Shown here in pieces: positions 1 to 6,645 of a stretch of DNA of 44,991 bases. This DNA is from an uncultured Clostridia bacterium (lineage in GTDB: Bacteria; Bacillota; Clostridia; Lachnospirales; Lachnospiraceae), in the NCBI GenBank assembly GCA_948472945.1, contig CAOKVX010000019.1, positions 1 to 44,991 on the forward strand, in the 5' to 3' direction. Both the position numbers and the translations under genes were made by a program. The notes under the pieces were generated by a model. The model was not told where the DNA came from and did no database searches. It saw only the letters and a list, made by a program, of their open reading frames with translations. Numbering within the stretch: the first letter of the stretch is position 1; each line of letters begins with the position of its first letter.

Positions 1-24
1 TGTAATAATGAGTAGTAGTCAAAT

Positions 25-78
25 GGTAGTCAATTTTAAGGATGCAGACTACCAACTTTTTAACGGTATTATCGTTAA
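25..78. repeat. Two short inverted repeats at the left edge
   Basis: The 211 bp left of the DUF4268 gene hold two small inverted repeats: GGTAGTC (25-31) with GACTACC (47-53), and TTAACG (60-65) with CGTTAA (73-78). Neither is followed by a convincing T tract on either strand, so I do not call a terminator. No supported gene is visible in this edge segment. Confidence 0.3.
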
Positions 79-211
79 AGGGGTTTCAAAGGGTGTGCAT
101 AATTTAACAATAACGCACAATAATTCTTCAAGAAATTCGCTATTATGGGACTTCTATTTGCTTGAACACCGATTTTTGTAATATCACCTGCTACCATTTT
201 TAATCATTGTC

Positions 212-1135
212 TCACTCTACAAATCTCTTGACTACCTCTCGTAGCTTTATAGCCTTTTCACAATACCACTCAAAGTATTTATCCCAATTATCAGTATTAA
301 AATCAGCATTATATGTGTCATATCCAAATACCGCATCTATAGAAGCCTCATGCCATGTAATTTCCTCACCCAAAAACTCCTCGATATCTGCTTTCTGCTC
401 TAAAAAGTGGTTATACAAATCCTTATTTTTACTGATATATACCTGAGCCGCAAGACGTTTTTTTGTCATCGTGGCAGTTAATGTAATATGACAATGTCTG
501 TTTCCTACCGAGAGATCATACCACCCTTGTGGATATGCCTTTCTTTCACTAAATATCTTTTTAAACTCTGCCTTGTTGAATGCGTACTTCTTGAATGCTT
601 CCCAATATTCAAGGTTAGTCTTCTTTATATCTGACAGTCCCTCAGAAGCTTTCATTGCCTTTGCCCAATCATTAGGCCGTTCCACTATATTAAAGCGGGG
701 TGCAGGAACAGAACCGTTGATTTTCCACAATTCAATTTCAATCAGAAAGAACCCGATATTCTCATCCGTGTGCTGATTGAGCCATTCCACCGCTTGCCTA
801 TGTTCATCTCGGGCACGTTTGACAATCCATATGATAACAGATGCCTCCTTCCCGGCAGCATATGTTATTATCTTACCAAGATGGTCATGATTTGTATCTT
901 CCAATTGGTTTTCAATGATGATTTTCCTGCCAGTTCCCTCTTCTGTTGCGAAAAGATCAACAGAGAAACTTCCAACAGGAGACTCCCGTTCTTCGAGATT
1001 AATATCAATTCCGACCGCCTCTCCAAGCATAGCAAGATTTTCATCCTGGGCAAGCCATACCGTAAAGTCTCTCGCTTCATTTGGCCATATTTTGTGCAAG
1101 TCTTCTACTCGTTCAATTTTCCCTAACTCTGGCAT
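212..1135 (-). CDS. DUF4268 protein with PD-(D/E)XK-like nuclease core
   Basis: A 307-residue soluble protein of the DUF4268 family. Residues about 55-95 look like a PD-(D/E)XK nuclease core: Asp60 in SVDLFATEE, then the strand KIIIENQLE with Glu75-Asn76-Gln77, followed by a conserved DHLGKIITYAAG helix. The ENQ in place of the usual ExK is, as I recall, typical of this family. The C-terminal half (about 170-307) is the DUF4268 region proper, rich in aromatic residues. The start is fixed by GAGGAGG seven bases before the ATG. The gene stands alone: no methylase, specificity subunit or helicase adjoins it, so a restriction or defence role is only inferred. It is separated from the AbrB-like gene upstream by a terminator and about 300 bp of AT-rich DNA. 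The family call is firm; the substrate is unknown. Confidence 0.8.
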   Translation of the reverse strand: MPELGKIERVEDLHKIWPNEARDFTVWLAQDENLAMLGEAVGIDINLEERESPVGSFSVDLFATEEGTGRKIIIENQLEDTNHDHLGKIITYAAGKEASVIIWIVKRARDEHRQAVEWLNQHTDENIGFFLIEIELWKINGSVPAPRFNIVERPNDWAKAMKASEGLSDIKKTNLEYWEAFKKYAFNKAEFKKIFSERKAYPQGWYDLSVGNRHCHITLTATMTKKRLAAQVYISKNKDLYNHFLEQKADIEEFLGEEITWHEASIDAVFGYDTYNADFNTDNWDKYFEWYCEKAIKLREVVKRFVE

Positions 1136-1447
1136 ATGTACCTCCTCATGTATTTAATATTGTTAAAATTTTTTGCAAATTATGGTGGTCCGTTAGTAGT
1201 AAAACAGGATTCTTACTTTGTTTTGTTACAACCACAATACCCGAAACAGATGGATATATCCATTCACAATAACCAACAAATATATTTCCGAAACTTATGC
1301 AATGCCAACAATAATAAATAGATTTATTTACGTTACTTTCTCACGTTCGCAGGGTAATGCCAAATTGGAATTTAAGCATTCCAACTTGGTTTGTACCTTT
1401 CGCAACAAACGCTGCCACACTCTGTGAGCCAGCTTATTGTAAAAAAA
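1136..1447. other. AT-rich intergenic region with one imperfect palindrome
   Basis: No credible gene lies between the DUF4268 start and the terminator of the next gene. The clearest structure is an inverted repeat at 1360-1389, with arms CCAAATTGGAAT and ATTCCAACTTGG (one mismatch) and a 6-base spacer. It lies about 225 bp upstream of the DUF4268 start and lacks a T tract, so it could be an operator or a relic. I saw no convincing promoter, only weak AT-rich matches near 1165-1180. Confidence 0.4.
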
Positions 1448-1482
1448 ACGGCACTTACTTTTGCGCTAAAAATAAGTGCCGT
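1440..1482 (-). terminator. Rho-independent terminator after the AbrB-like gene
   Basis: Perfect 10-bp arms ACGGCACTTA (1448-1457) and TAAGTGCCGT (1473-1482) enclose a 15-base loop. On the minus strand the stem is followed by a run of at least eight T. It begins about 35 bp after the stop codon of the 58-aa gene and is well placed to end that short transcript. Confidence 0.85.
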
Positions 1483-1516
1483 CTGATATCTTTCTGTCTC
1501 TCACGATTGTATTCCA

Positions 1517-1693
1517 TTATCGTCCTTCAAGTATAAATTCACCAGAATCGTTAGGTCTCTCCCCCTTCTGTTTTGTCAGATATAAAAGACATACCTCATC
1601 TCCCTCATGTAGTCCTGTTGCCTCCAGTTCCTTATCCGGTATCTGGATTACCCCATCCTTTCTCAGTTTTGTTTCAATTTCTACTAAATTCAT
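1517..1693 (-). CDS. Small AbrB/MazE-like swapped-hairpin protein
   Basis: A 58-residue protein starting at the ATG at 1691-1693, preceded by AAAGGAG with an 8-base gap. The first 40 residues fit the AbrB/MazE/SpoVT swapped-hairpin DNA-binding fold: a basic strand (ETKLRKDGVIQIPDKEL), then ATGLHEGDEV, the usual G-x-x-x-GDEV turn, then a hydrophobic strand CLLYLT. The last 15 residues are polar and carry no recognised domain. No toxin gene partners it: it is flanked by its own terminator downstream and a repeat array upstream. It may be a solitary transcription regulator, perhaps acting on the repeats ahead of it, but that is inference. The family call rests on motif pattern only. Confidence 0.75.
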   Translation of the reverse strand: MNLVEIETKLRKDGVIQIPDKELEATGLHEGDEVCLLYLTKQKGERPNDSGEFILEGR

Positions 1694-1756
1694 AATTGTC
1701 TCCTTTCACGCCTTAAGCGATTTTAATAATATTAAAAAAGCAGACGCTCATCATCC

Positions 1757-1876
1757 TGACCAACTTCTGCTTTCCTCTGACCAACTTTTTCTACCATATA
1801 AAAATCATGCAAACTTCGCTTCCAAAGTTGGTCAAAAAATTTTGACCAACTTGCCTGACCAACTTTTGACCAACTT
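1757..1876. repeat. Six copies of a TGACCAACTT decamer, operator-like
   Basis: The decamer TGACCAACTT occurs exactly at 1757-1766, 1778-1787, 1843-1852, 1856-1865 and 1867-1876, and in reverse orientation at 1825-1834. The reversed copy and its neighbour form a near-perfect palindrome (1825-1852, 13-bp arms, 2-bp centre). Start-to-start distances include 21, 13 and 11 bp, close to one or two helical turns. The array lies 64-183 bp upstream of the AbrB-like gene and downstream of the tsf terminator. Dense helically phased copies suggest cooperative protein binding, as in operators or iterons; no replication gene is present. The minus strand here has an open frame ending at about 1734, but it lacks a plausible start and I do not call a gene. 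Confidence 0.8.
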
Positions 1877-1929
1877 TGGTGCAAAAACTTACGATATTTT
1901 GCACGAGATTATGATACCCCCTAAATCGC

Positions 1930-1965
1930 AAAAAACGCTGGAAACATGCGTGTTCCCAGCGTTTT
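1930..1965 (-). terminator. Rho-independent terminator of rpsB-tsf
   Basis: Fifteen-base arms (1932-1946 and 1951-1965) pair with a single A-C mismatch around a 4-base loop, with core AACGCTGG/CCAGCGTT. The minus-strand stem ends in a run of six T. It lies 26 bp after the tsf stop codon. Confidence 0.88.
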
Positions 1966-1990
1966 ATAGGGTTCTTTATAATCAGACGAT

Positions 1991-2923
1991 TTATTTCATC
2001 TGTGCCGCAACCTCAGCTGCAAAGTCCTCATTCTTCTTCTCAAGACCCTCTCCGGTCTCATAGCGGATGAAATCTACAACCTGTAAACTGCATCCTTCGC
2101 TTTTTGCAACAGATGCAACGTACTGTCCAACAGTCTCCTTATCATCTGTCTTAACATATTCCTGCTCAAGAAGGCAAACTTCCTTAAGTTCCTTGTTGAG
2201 ACGGCCCTGTACCATTTTTTCTAAAATGTTTTCAGGCTTATTTGCATTTTTAGGGTCATTCTTTGCCTGCGCGATGAGAATCTCAAGCTCGTTCTTCTTG
2301 TAGTCCTCTGACACATTATCAGCAGAGACATACTTTGGAGACATAGCTGCAACCTGCATAGCAACATTTTTAAGGCACTCTTTTACCGCATCACCGGTAT
2401 TGTCTGTCACGGCCTTTACGAGAACTCCAATCTTACCGCCTGCGTGAATGTATGAAACAATCATACCGTCCTCTGCCGACACTTTCTCAAATCTTCTAAT
2501 ATTCATGTTCTCGCCGATAGTAGCAATCATTCCTGCAAGTTTTTCGTTAACAGTCATGCTTGCATCCTCACTCCACTTTTCAGCGAGGAATCCCTCAACG
2601 TCAGCTGCCGGAGTTGACGCTGCCTGAGCTGCAACACCTGCAACAAATGTACGGAACACTTCGTTCTTTGCAACGAAGTCAGTCTCACTGTTAACCTCTA
2701 CTATTGACGCAGTCTTACCGTCTGCGCTTACGTAGGTATCAACAATACCCTCTGCTGCAATTCTTCCGGCTTTCTTTGCTGCCTTAGCAAGTCCATTCTC
2801 CCTGAGGAACTCCATAGCTTTATCCATATCGCCATCCGTATTTGTAAGTGCTTTCTTACAATCCATCATACCGGCGCCTGACATTTCTCTTAACTCTTTA
2901 ACCATAGCTGCTGTTATATTCAT
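1991..2923 (-). CDS. tsf: Translation elongation factor Ts
   Basis: EF-Ts, the guanine-nucleotide exchange factor that recycles EF-Tu in the cytosol. The protein is 310 residues when started at the ATG at 2923, which has AAAGGAG 10 bases upstream; the frame is open nine codons further but without a matching ribosome site. The N-terminal UBA-like domain shows MVKELREMSGAGMMDCKKAL, followed by the family hallmark NSETDFVAKNE near residue 80 that contacts EF-Tu. The rest matches the two-subdomain core. It follows rpsB by 91 bp, and a strong terminator closes the unit. At 310 residues it is somewhat longer than the 283-residue E. coli protein, as is common in clostridia. Confidence 0.97.
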   Translation of the reverse strand: MNITAAMVKELREMSGAGMMDCKKALTNTDGDMDKAMEFLRENGLAKAAKKAGRIAAEGIVDTYVSADGKTASIVEVNSETDFVAKNEVFRTFVAGVAAQAASTPAADVEGFLAEKWSEDASMTVNEKLAGMIATIGENMNIRRFEKVSAEDGMIVSYIHAGGKIGVLVKAVTDNTGDAVKECLKNVAMQVAAMSPKYVSADNVSEDYKKNELEILIAQAKNDPKNANKPENILEKMVQGRLNKELKEVCLLEQEYVKTDDKETVGQYVASVAKSEGCSLQVVDFIRYETGEGLEKKNEDFAAEVAAQMK

Positions 2924-3014
2924 TTTAACTGCTCTCCTTTTATAAACCATATATTATAAATTTATATAAAAATGTTAGATTATATAAAATTACCGAACAC
3001 AATCGGCCTGACAA

Positions 3015-3776
3015 TTATTCTCCGGCTGCCTCGTCCAATACCTCTGCATCTTCCCCTGTCTCTGCAGAAGCATCGTTGGCATCTGCCATCGAAACGCCCT
3101 CATTTGCCTCGATTACAGCGTCAGCCATCTTTGATACAATAAGTTTTACCGCACGAATCGCATCATCGTTACCAGGGATAACATAATCTAATTCTTCAGG
3201 GTCACAGTTTGTATCGGCAATACCAATTAAAGGAATACCAAGAATGTGAGCTTCCTGTACACAAATCTTCTCTTTCTTAGGGTCAACAATAAATATTGCG
3301 TCAGGAATCTGCTTCATAGTCTTGATACCACCAAGATTTTTCTCAAGCTTATCCCACTCCTTGCGAAGCTCAATTACCTCTTTCTTAGGAAGAACGTCAA
3401 ATGTACCGTCCTCCGCCATTTTCTCAATATCTTTAAGTCTGTTTATTCTTGTCTGAATAGTCTTGAAATTAGTGAGCATACCGCCTAACCATCTCTCATT
3501 TACGTAGAACATTCCGCAGCGCTCTGCCTCAGTCTTAATGGAATCCTGAGCCTGTTTCTTTGTACCTACAAAAAGAATTTTACCGCCGTTGGCAACAACA
3601 TTCTTAACTGCATTGTATGCTTCGTCGACCTTTCCTACTGATTTCTGAAGGTCGATAATATATATACCATTTCTCTCAGTATATATATACTCTGCCATTT
3701 TAGGGTTCCATCTTCTTGTCTGGTGTCCGAAATGAACACCTGCCTCTAATAACTGTTTCATTGAAATAACGCTCAT
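3015..3776 (-). CDS. rpsB: 30S ribosomal protein S2
   Basis: Ribosomal protein S2, a late-binding component of the 30S subunit. The 253-residue product shows the family landmarks: [20 protein letters not shown] at the N-terminus, FVGTKKQAQ near residue 70, and [14 protein letters not shown] near residue 95. The C-terminus carries an acidic extension of about 25 residues. The start has GGAGG 8 bases upstream. With tsf it forms the conserved rpsB-tsf unit that also follows the fla/che operon in Bacillus subtilis. Here a promoter and about 130 bases of leader precede it, and a terminator plus a pseudogene separate it from the flagellar cluster, so it is probably transcribed on its own. Confidence 0.98.
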   Translation of the reverse strand: MSVISMKQLLEAGVHFGHQTRRWNPKMAEYIYTERNGIYIIDLQKSVGKVDEAYNAVKNVVANGGKILFVGTKKQAQDSIKTEAERCGMFYVNERWLGGMLTNFKTIQTRINRLKDIEKMAEDGTFDVLPKKEVIELRKEWDKLEKNLGGIKTMKQIPDAIFIVDPKKEKICVQEAHILGIPLIGIADTNCDPEELDYVIPGNDDAIRAVKLIVSKMADAVIEANEGVSMADANDASAETGEDAEVLDEAAGE

Positions 3777-3938
3777 TTTTCTTACCTCCGTTTGGTTAAT
3801 AATCTTCCACGTACATCAACCTGAATGTAATCACACTACGCTTCGCGTCAAAGCATAACATGACACCAACATACAGTCCGCACATGTGTTTTCTATAAAA
3901 TACTGAAATATTTTACCATGATGCAATCAAATTTACAA
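3777..3938 (-). promoter_or_regulatory. Putative rpsB promoter and leader
   Basis: On the minus strand TTGTAA (3933-3938) and TAAAAT (3910-3915) are 17 bp apart, a fair sigma-A promoter that would give a leader of about 125 bases. The leader can fold into short stems, including GCTT/AAGC around 3841-3855. Ribosomal protein S2 represses its own mRNA in several bacteria, so an autoregulatory leader is possible, but I cannot match it to a known leader class. Confidence 0.5.
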
Positions 3939-4272
3939 GACCTAAATTTATATTTATACAAAATTTTTATGCATTGGTGATTTGCAAAACTGAATTCCAC
4001 CCCTCTTTCTTCTAACCTTGGATATTATCCTTACAAATGAATGGATGGATTTTATCTTTACAACTTTTCTACTCCCCACAGGCTGCCCAATTCCCCAATA
4101 CATGAGACTAAAAGCTGCGAGCTATCATCAAAAATTGATGAATATTTATTTTCAACAAAAAATACATGACTTATCAATAGTGATTGACAGTTAAATATTA
4201 CAACAATTAATATAAACGCAAAAAATATTCGTTCAATATATTATTTATACTCTCATACGATTTATGTTGCTC
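3939..4272. other. AT-rich intergenic region, no gene seen
   Basis: This stretch between the rpsB promoter and the GNAT pseudogene has stops in all frames and no supported gene. It holds small inverted repeats only, such as CATCA/TGATG around 4131-4145. A plus-strand promoter-like pair, TTGACA (4184-4189) and TAATAT (4208-4213) 18 bp apart, points towards the 3' end of the pseudogene with no open frame behind it. It looks like decayed DNA. Confidence 0.4.
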
Positions 4273-4713
4273 TCATTTTATCATACCCTTATTTAATATA
4301 TCATCGTAAAGCAGCCCATATATATTATAATCACAATACACAGATACCATTTTACCCTGTCTTACAGTTCCCTCTTTTATAAAACCACATTTTTCAAGTA
4401 CCCTGTTAGATGCCGTATTCCTAACATCAGCATTTGCATTTAAACGCTTCATTTCAGTTTTTGTAAAAATAAACTCTACTACAGCAAGAAGGCTTTCTGT
4501 AGCAAATCCCTTTCCCCAATACTTAGGGTTAAACCTATATCCTATATTTCCCATTCTGCGGTTCTCAATATCAAATACCTGTAGTTCGCCTATGACCTTT
4601 TTATTATCTTTAAAGACAACCGACTAGCGGAAATCAAACGTAGGCTTTCTTTTAACCCAAGGCCTGCGCTCAATAAACATCTCCTCCGGAAAATCACTTG
4701 GGATGTTTATAAA
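4273..4713 (-). pseudogene. GNAT N-acetyltransferase remnant with in-frame stop
   Basis: The intact 3' portion (from about 4554) encodes the acetyl-CoA-binding half of a RimJ/RimL-type GNAT acetyltransferase: IGYRFNPKYWGKGFATESL with the motif A glycine pattern, then RNTASNRVLEKCGFIKEG. The same frame continues upstream and still looks like GNAT (SVVFKDNKKVIGELQVFDIE), but a TAG stop interrupts it at 4624-4626, where relatives usually have an aromatic residue. Further upstream the frame encodes about 28 more plausible residues and ends at another stop at 4714-4716. The usual N-terminal 30-40 residues are missing. A single nonsense change plus loss of the 5' end explains this. A restarted 93-aa fragment would lack the first strands of the fold, so activity is unlikely. 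Confidence 0.85.
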
Positions 4714-4888
4714 TCAATAAGTATTAAACATATATTATTACTGATAATATCACTTATAATTTTAAATTTAATATGTAAAATGTAGCAAATGCACACAAAT
4801 TATCCTCTGGTCATTGAGATTCCTACAGCTGTAAAATACATTAAAGATATTTTGTTATATCATAATATTATTAAAGATTTGCTTTACA

Positions 4889-4931
4889 GATAAAAGCAGG
4901 ATGAAAACTTAACAAATTAGTTTTCATCCTG
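4889..4931 (-). terminator. Terminator at the end of the fla/che cluster
   Basis: A perfect 13-bp stem (4897-4909 with 4919-4931, core AGGATGAAAACT) encloses a 9-base loop. On the minus strand it is followed by GCTTTTATC, a short T run. It lies 17 bp after the stop of the YceG-like gene, the last gene of the flagellar cluster. Confidence 0.8.
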
Positions 4932-4947
4932 TCTGAAAGATTTTTTC

Positions 4948-5538
4948 TCAACGAGATATCATCTTAGCAATCTCTTCATGTGACATTCCTTTTTCTGCAG
5001 TGAAATCCCCTACCTTGATACGTACAGAATATCCATTGTCTGAAAGATACCTGTTAAACTCTCTGGCATCTTTTATTAAACCGAGTTTTTCGAGTTGTTT
5101 TGAGACGGAACTTGCCAAGTCACCGCTCTTAATCGAAAACTTAATCTTCTTGTCAGAGCCGGGCTTAGAGTCAGCCCCCTTGCCCGAACCATCTCCCGAT
5201 TTGTCTGACTGAGCGGGTTTGTCTGACGGCTCGGGCGTTTCATTTGCCTCATACACATCTGCGGGCTCCTTACCCGGATCGTCCGTATTATCTGCGTCAG
5301 GCTCATCCGTCGTATCCGACGCGGCCGGTACATCGTCTTTTACAACAGGCTCGGACGTTTGTCTTTTATCAAGCTCTATTGCGGAACCCGAGACATCTTC
5401 AGCAAATACCATGCCAAGCTTTTTTGCCCTAAGGATAATATCCTCGTCTAAGTTTTTGGATTTGTAAGATGCTCCAAGAATTATAGCAGTTATAAGGATT
5501 CCAAAACCTAATCCCCTGACAAAATACTTTACTCTCAT
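4948..5538 (-). CDS. Membrane protein with YceG/MltG-like N-terminal domain
   Basis: A 196-residue protein. Residues about 8-25 form one membrane anchor (GFGILITAIILGAS), followed by a roughly 75-residue acidic, Pro/Ser/Asp-rich linker, then a C-terminal domain of about 60 residues (KIKFSIKSGDLASSVSKQLE, GLIKDAREFNRYL, GMSHEEIAKMI). That domain resembles the LysM-like subdomain at the start of YceG/MltG endolytic transglycosylases. The catalytic half of MltG is absent, so it probably binds or senses peptidoglycan rather than cutting it. The start overlaps the preceding gene by 4 bases (ATGA), implying translational coupling, and AGAGG lies 9 bases upstream. As the last gene of the fla/che transcript it may link flagellar assembly to the cell wall; that role is inferred. 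Confidence 0.65.
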   Translation of the reverse strand: MRVKYFVRGLGFGILITAIILGASYKSKNLDEDIILRAKKLGMVFAEDVSGSAIELDKRQTSEPVVKDDVPAASDTTDEPDADNTDDPGKEPADVYEANETPEPSDKPAQSDKSGDGSGKGADSKPGSDKKIKFSIKSGDLASSVSKQLEKLGLIKDAREFNRYLSDNGYSVRIKVGDFTAEKGMSHEEIAKMISR

Positions 5539-6296
5539 ATTTTATTACCTCTGTATAAATCAACTACAAGCTTAACTTCTCCCTGCCCTATGCCAAGCTG
5601 TTTTGAAATTTCAATTAAAGATTTTCCCGAATTAAATAATTCAAGAATTTTCTCATTTTTATTCGGCATTGACGATGTCTGCAAACTGTTTGAATCATTT
5701 TTATCTAAAAATGTATTAACTTTGTTCTCATCTTTCATTTCTTCTTTTTTTGCAGAATATTCATCGGCTGTATCTGATTTTATATTAAATCCGGCAGTTT
5801 TTAGATTTTTAGCGTCACTATCAAATGAATATTTTTTATCTATCACCATATCTGCTAAATCGGGGAATTTATCCATATTAACCATTTCATCTATTGAATT
5901 GAACTCATCTTTTATCCCCGCATACTTTGAATCAAGCTCGGCTATCCACTCTTTCATCTCACTCTGCTTCTCCGTAAGCATCTTGTACAAAAAAACAGAC
6001 TGATTGTGGTTTTCATTCAACTTTTCATTTATTTGGTCGGCAAACTCCTGAAACTCCATTATTTTCTCATTTGATAGATGGCACAGCCTGTCGTCAGTAT
6101 CATTTACAATCTGCTCGGATCTACCGGAAAGTACAATATTAATCCTGTCCTTTATTGCCTCTTCATCTCTATCAGACCATATCTCCCTGCCGTTAGCCGT
6201 TTCGCTTGCATTACCTGAAACCTTTTCCGAGATAACGAAACTAACAATAACAAGTATTGCACCTATAACAATAAGCAGTACATCTATGCCTGTCAT
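5535..6296 (-). CDS. DUF6115/SwrB-like membrane-anchored coiled-coil protein
   Basis: A 253-residue protein with a single N-terminal membrane segment (residues about 4-23), a long charged region with helical, coiled-coil character (about 45-140), a polar linker, and a C-terminal helix-turn-helix-like motif (SGKSLIEISKQLGIGQGEVK). This layout matches DUF6115 proteins of clostridia. In B. subtilis the gene between sigD and rpsB is swrB, encoding a membrane-anchored activator of basal-body maturation; this gene lies in the same interval and has a similar plan, so a SwrB-like role is a reasonable inference, not shown by sequence identity. GGGAGG precedes the ATG. It overlaps the next gene by 4 bases. 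Confidence 0.65.
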   Translation of the reverse strand: MTGIDVLLIVIGAILVIVSFVISEKVSGNASETANGREIWSDRDEEAIKDRINIVLSGRSEQIVNDTDDRLCHLSNEKIMEFQEFADQINEKLNENHNQSVFLYKMLTEKQSEMKEWIAELDSKYAGIKDEFNSIDEMVNMDKFPDLADMVIDKKYSFDSDAKNLKTAGFNIKSDTADEYSAKKEEMKDENKVNTFLDKNDSNSLQTSSMPNKNEKILELFNSGKSLIEISKQLGIGQGEVKLVVDLYRGNKI

Positions 6297-6315
6297 AAAG
6301 CATATATCCTCCCAA

Positions 6316-6633
6316 TTATATTTTTATATCAAACCCACCGGAATATGATTCTTTCTTGTCAGTACTTTCATTCTCTTCTTTCTTTATTTTTCTTTTCCCT
6401 GAGTTTTTCTTATATCCTTTACCGTTTCCGTCCTTAGCGTCAAATTTGTATTCCTGCGTATCGCTCTTGCTAAGCTCAACCGTCCTCTGCTGGTTTTTTA
6501 TCTCATTGCGCTCAAATACATGGCTCGCATTCATTTCCGCATGCTCCCTACCTCTTAGGTTGTTTGCCTGCATATGTGAGGCTTCCTGGGATTTCGGCGC
6601 AACCGTAACAATATCAATAGGTCTTATAGACAT
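6316..6633 (-). CDS. Small hydrophilic protein of the flagellar cluster
   Basis: A 105-residue protein without a signal peptide or membrane segment. It is highly charged (many Lys, Glu, Asp, Asn), probably disordered, with a hydrophobic N-terminal motif MSIRPIDIVTVAPK and a short ordered C-terminus GGFDIKI. I do not recognise a domain. AAGGAG lies 8 bases before the ATG. It lies 12 bp after the fapA-like gene and 19 bp before the DUF6115 gene, so all are presumably cotranscribed with sigD. The two short conserved-looking ends around a disordered middle suggest an adaptor or a partner of FapA or the DUF6115 protein. No function can be assigned. Confidence 0.6.
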   Translation of the reverse strand: MSIRPIDIVTVAPKSQEASHMQANNLRGREHAEMNASHVFERNEIKNQQRTVELSKSDTQEYKFDAKDGNGKGYKKNSGKRKIKKEENESTDKKESYSGGFDIKI

Positions 6634-6645
6634 ATATTCATCTCC

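Noticed and set aside
75-197. A 40-codon minus-strand open frame after the DUF4268 gene
   Set aside because: No ribosome site precedes its ATG and I recognise no family; it may be a gene relic, but the support is too thin.
1136-1516. A second small gene or toxin partner for the AbrB-like protein
   Set aside because: Frames downstream of the AbrB-like gene are broken and a strong terminator follows it directly, so no toxin-antitoxin pair is supported.
1757-1876. The decamer array as a CRISPR or plasmid origin
   Set aside because: Repeats are too short and irregularly spaced for CRISPR, one is inverted, and no cas or replication gene is nearby.
1476-2063. A 195-codon plus-strand open frame
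   Set aside because: It runs antisense to the AbrB-like gene, both terminators and the end of tsf, and has no ribosome site; the minus-strand features explain the region.
4184-4213. Plus-strand promoter-like TTGACA-N18-TAATAT
   Set aside because: No plus-strand gene follows and the region is very AT-rich; an antisense RNA is possible but unsupported.
4273-4554. A 93-aa acetyltransferase as an intact small gene
   Set aside because: The same frame continues upstream with GNAT-like sequence through a stop codon, so this is the 3' part of a broken gene.
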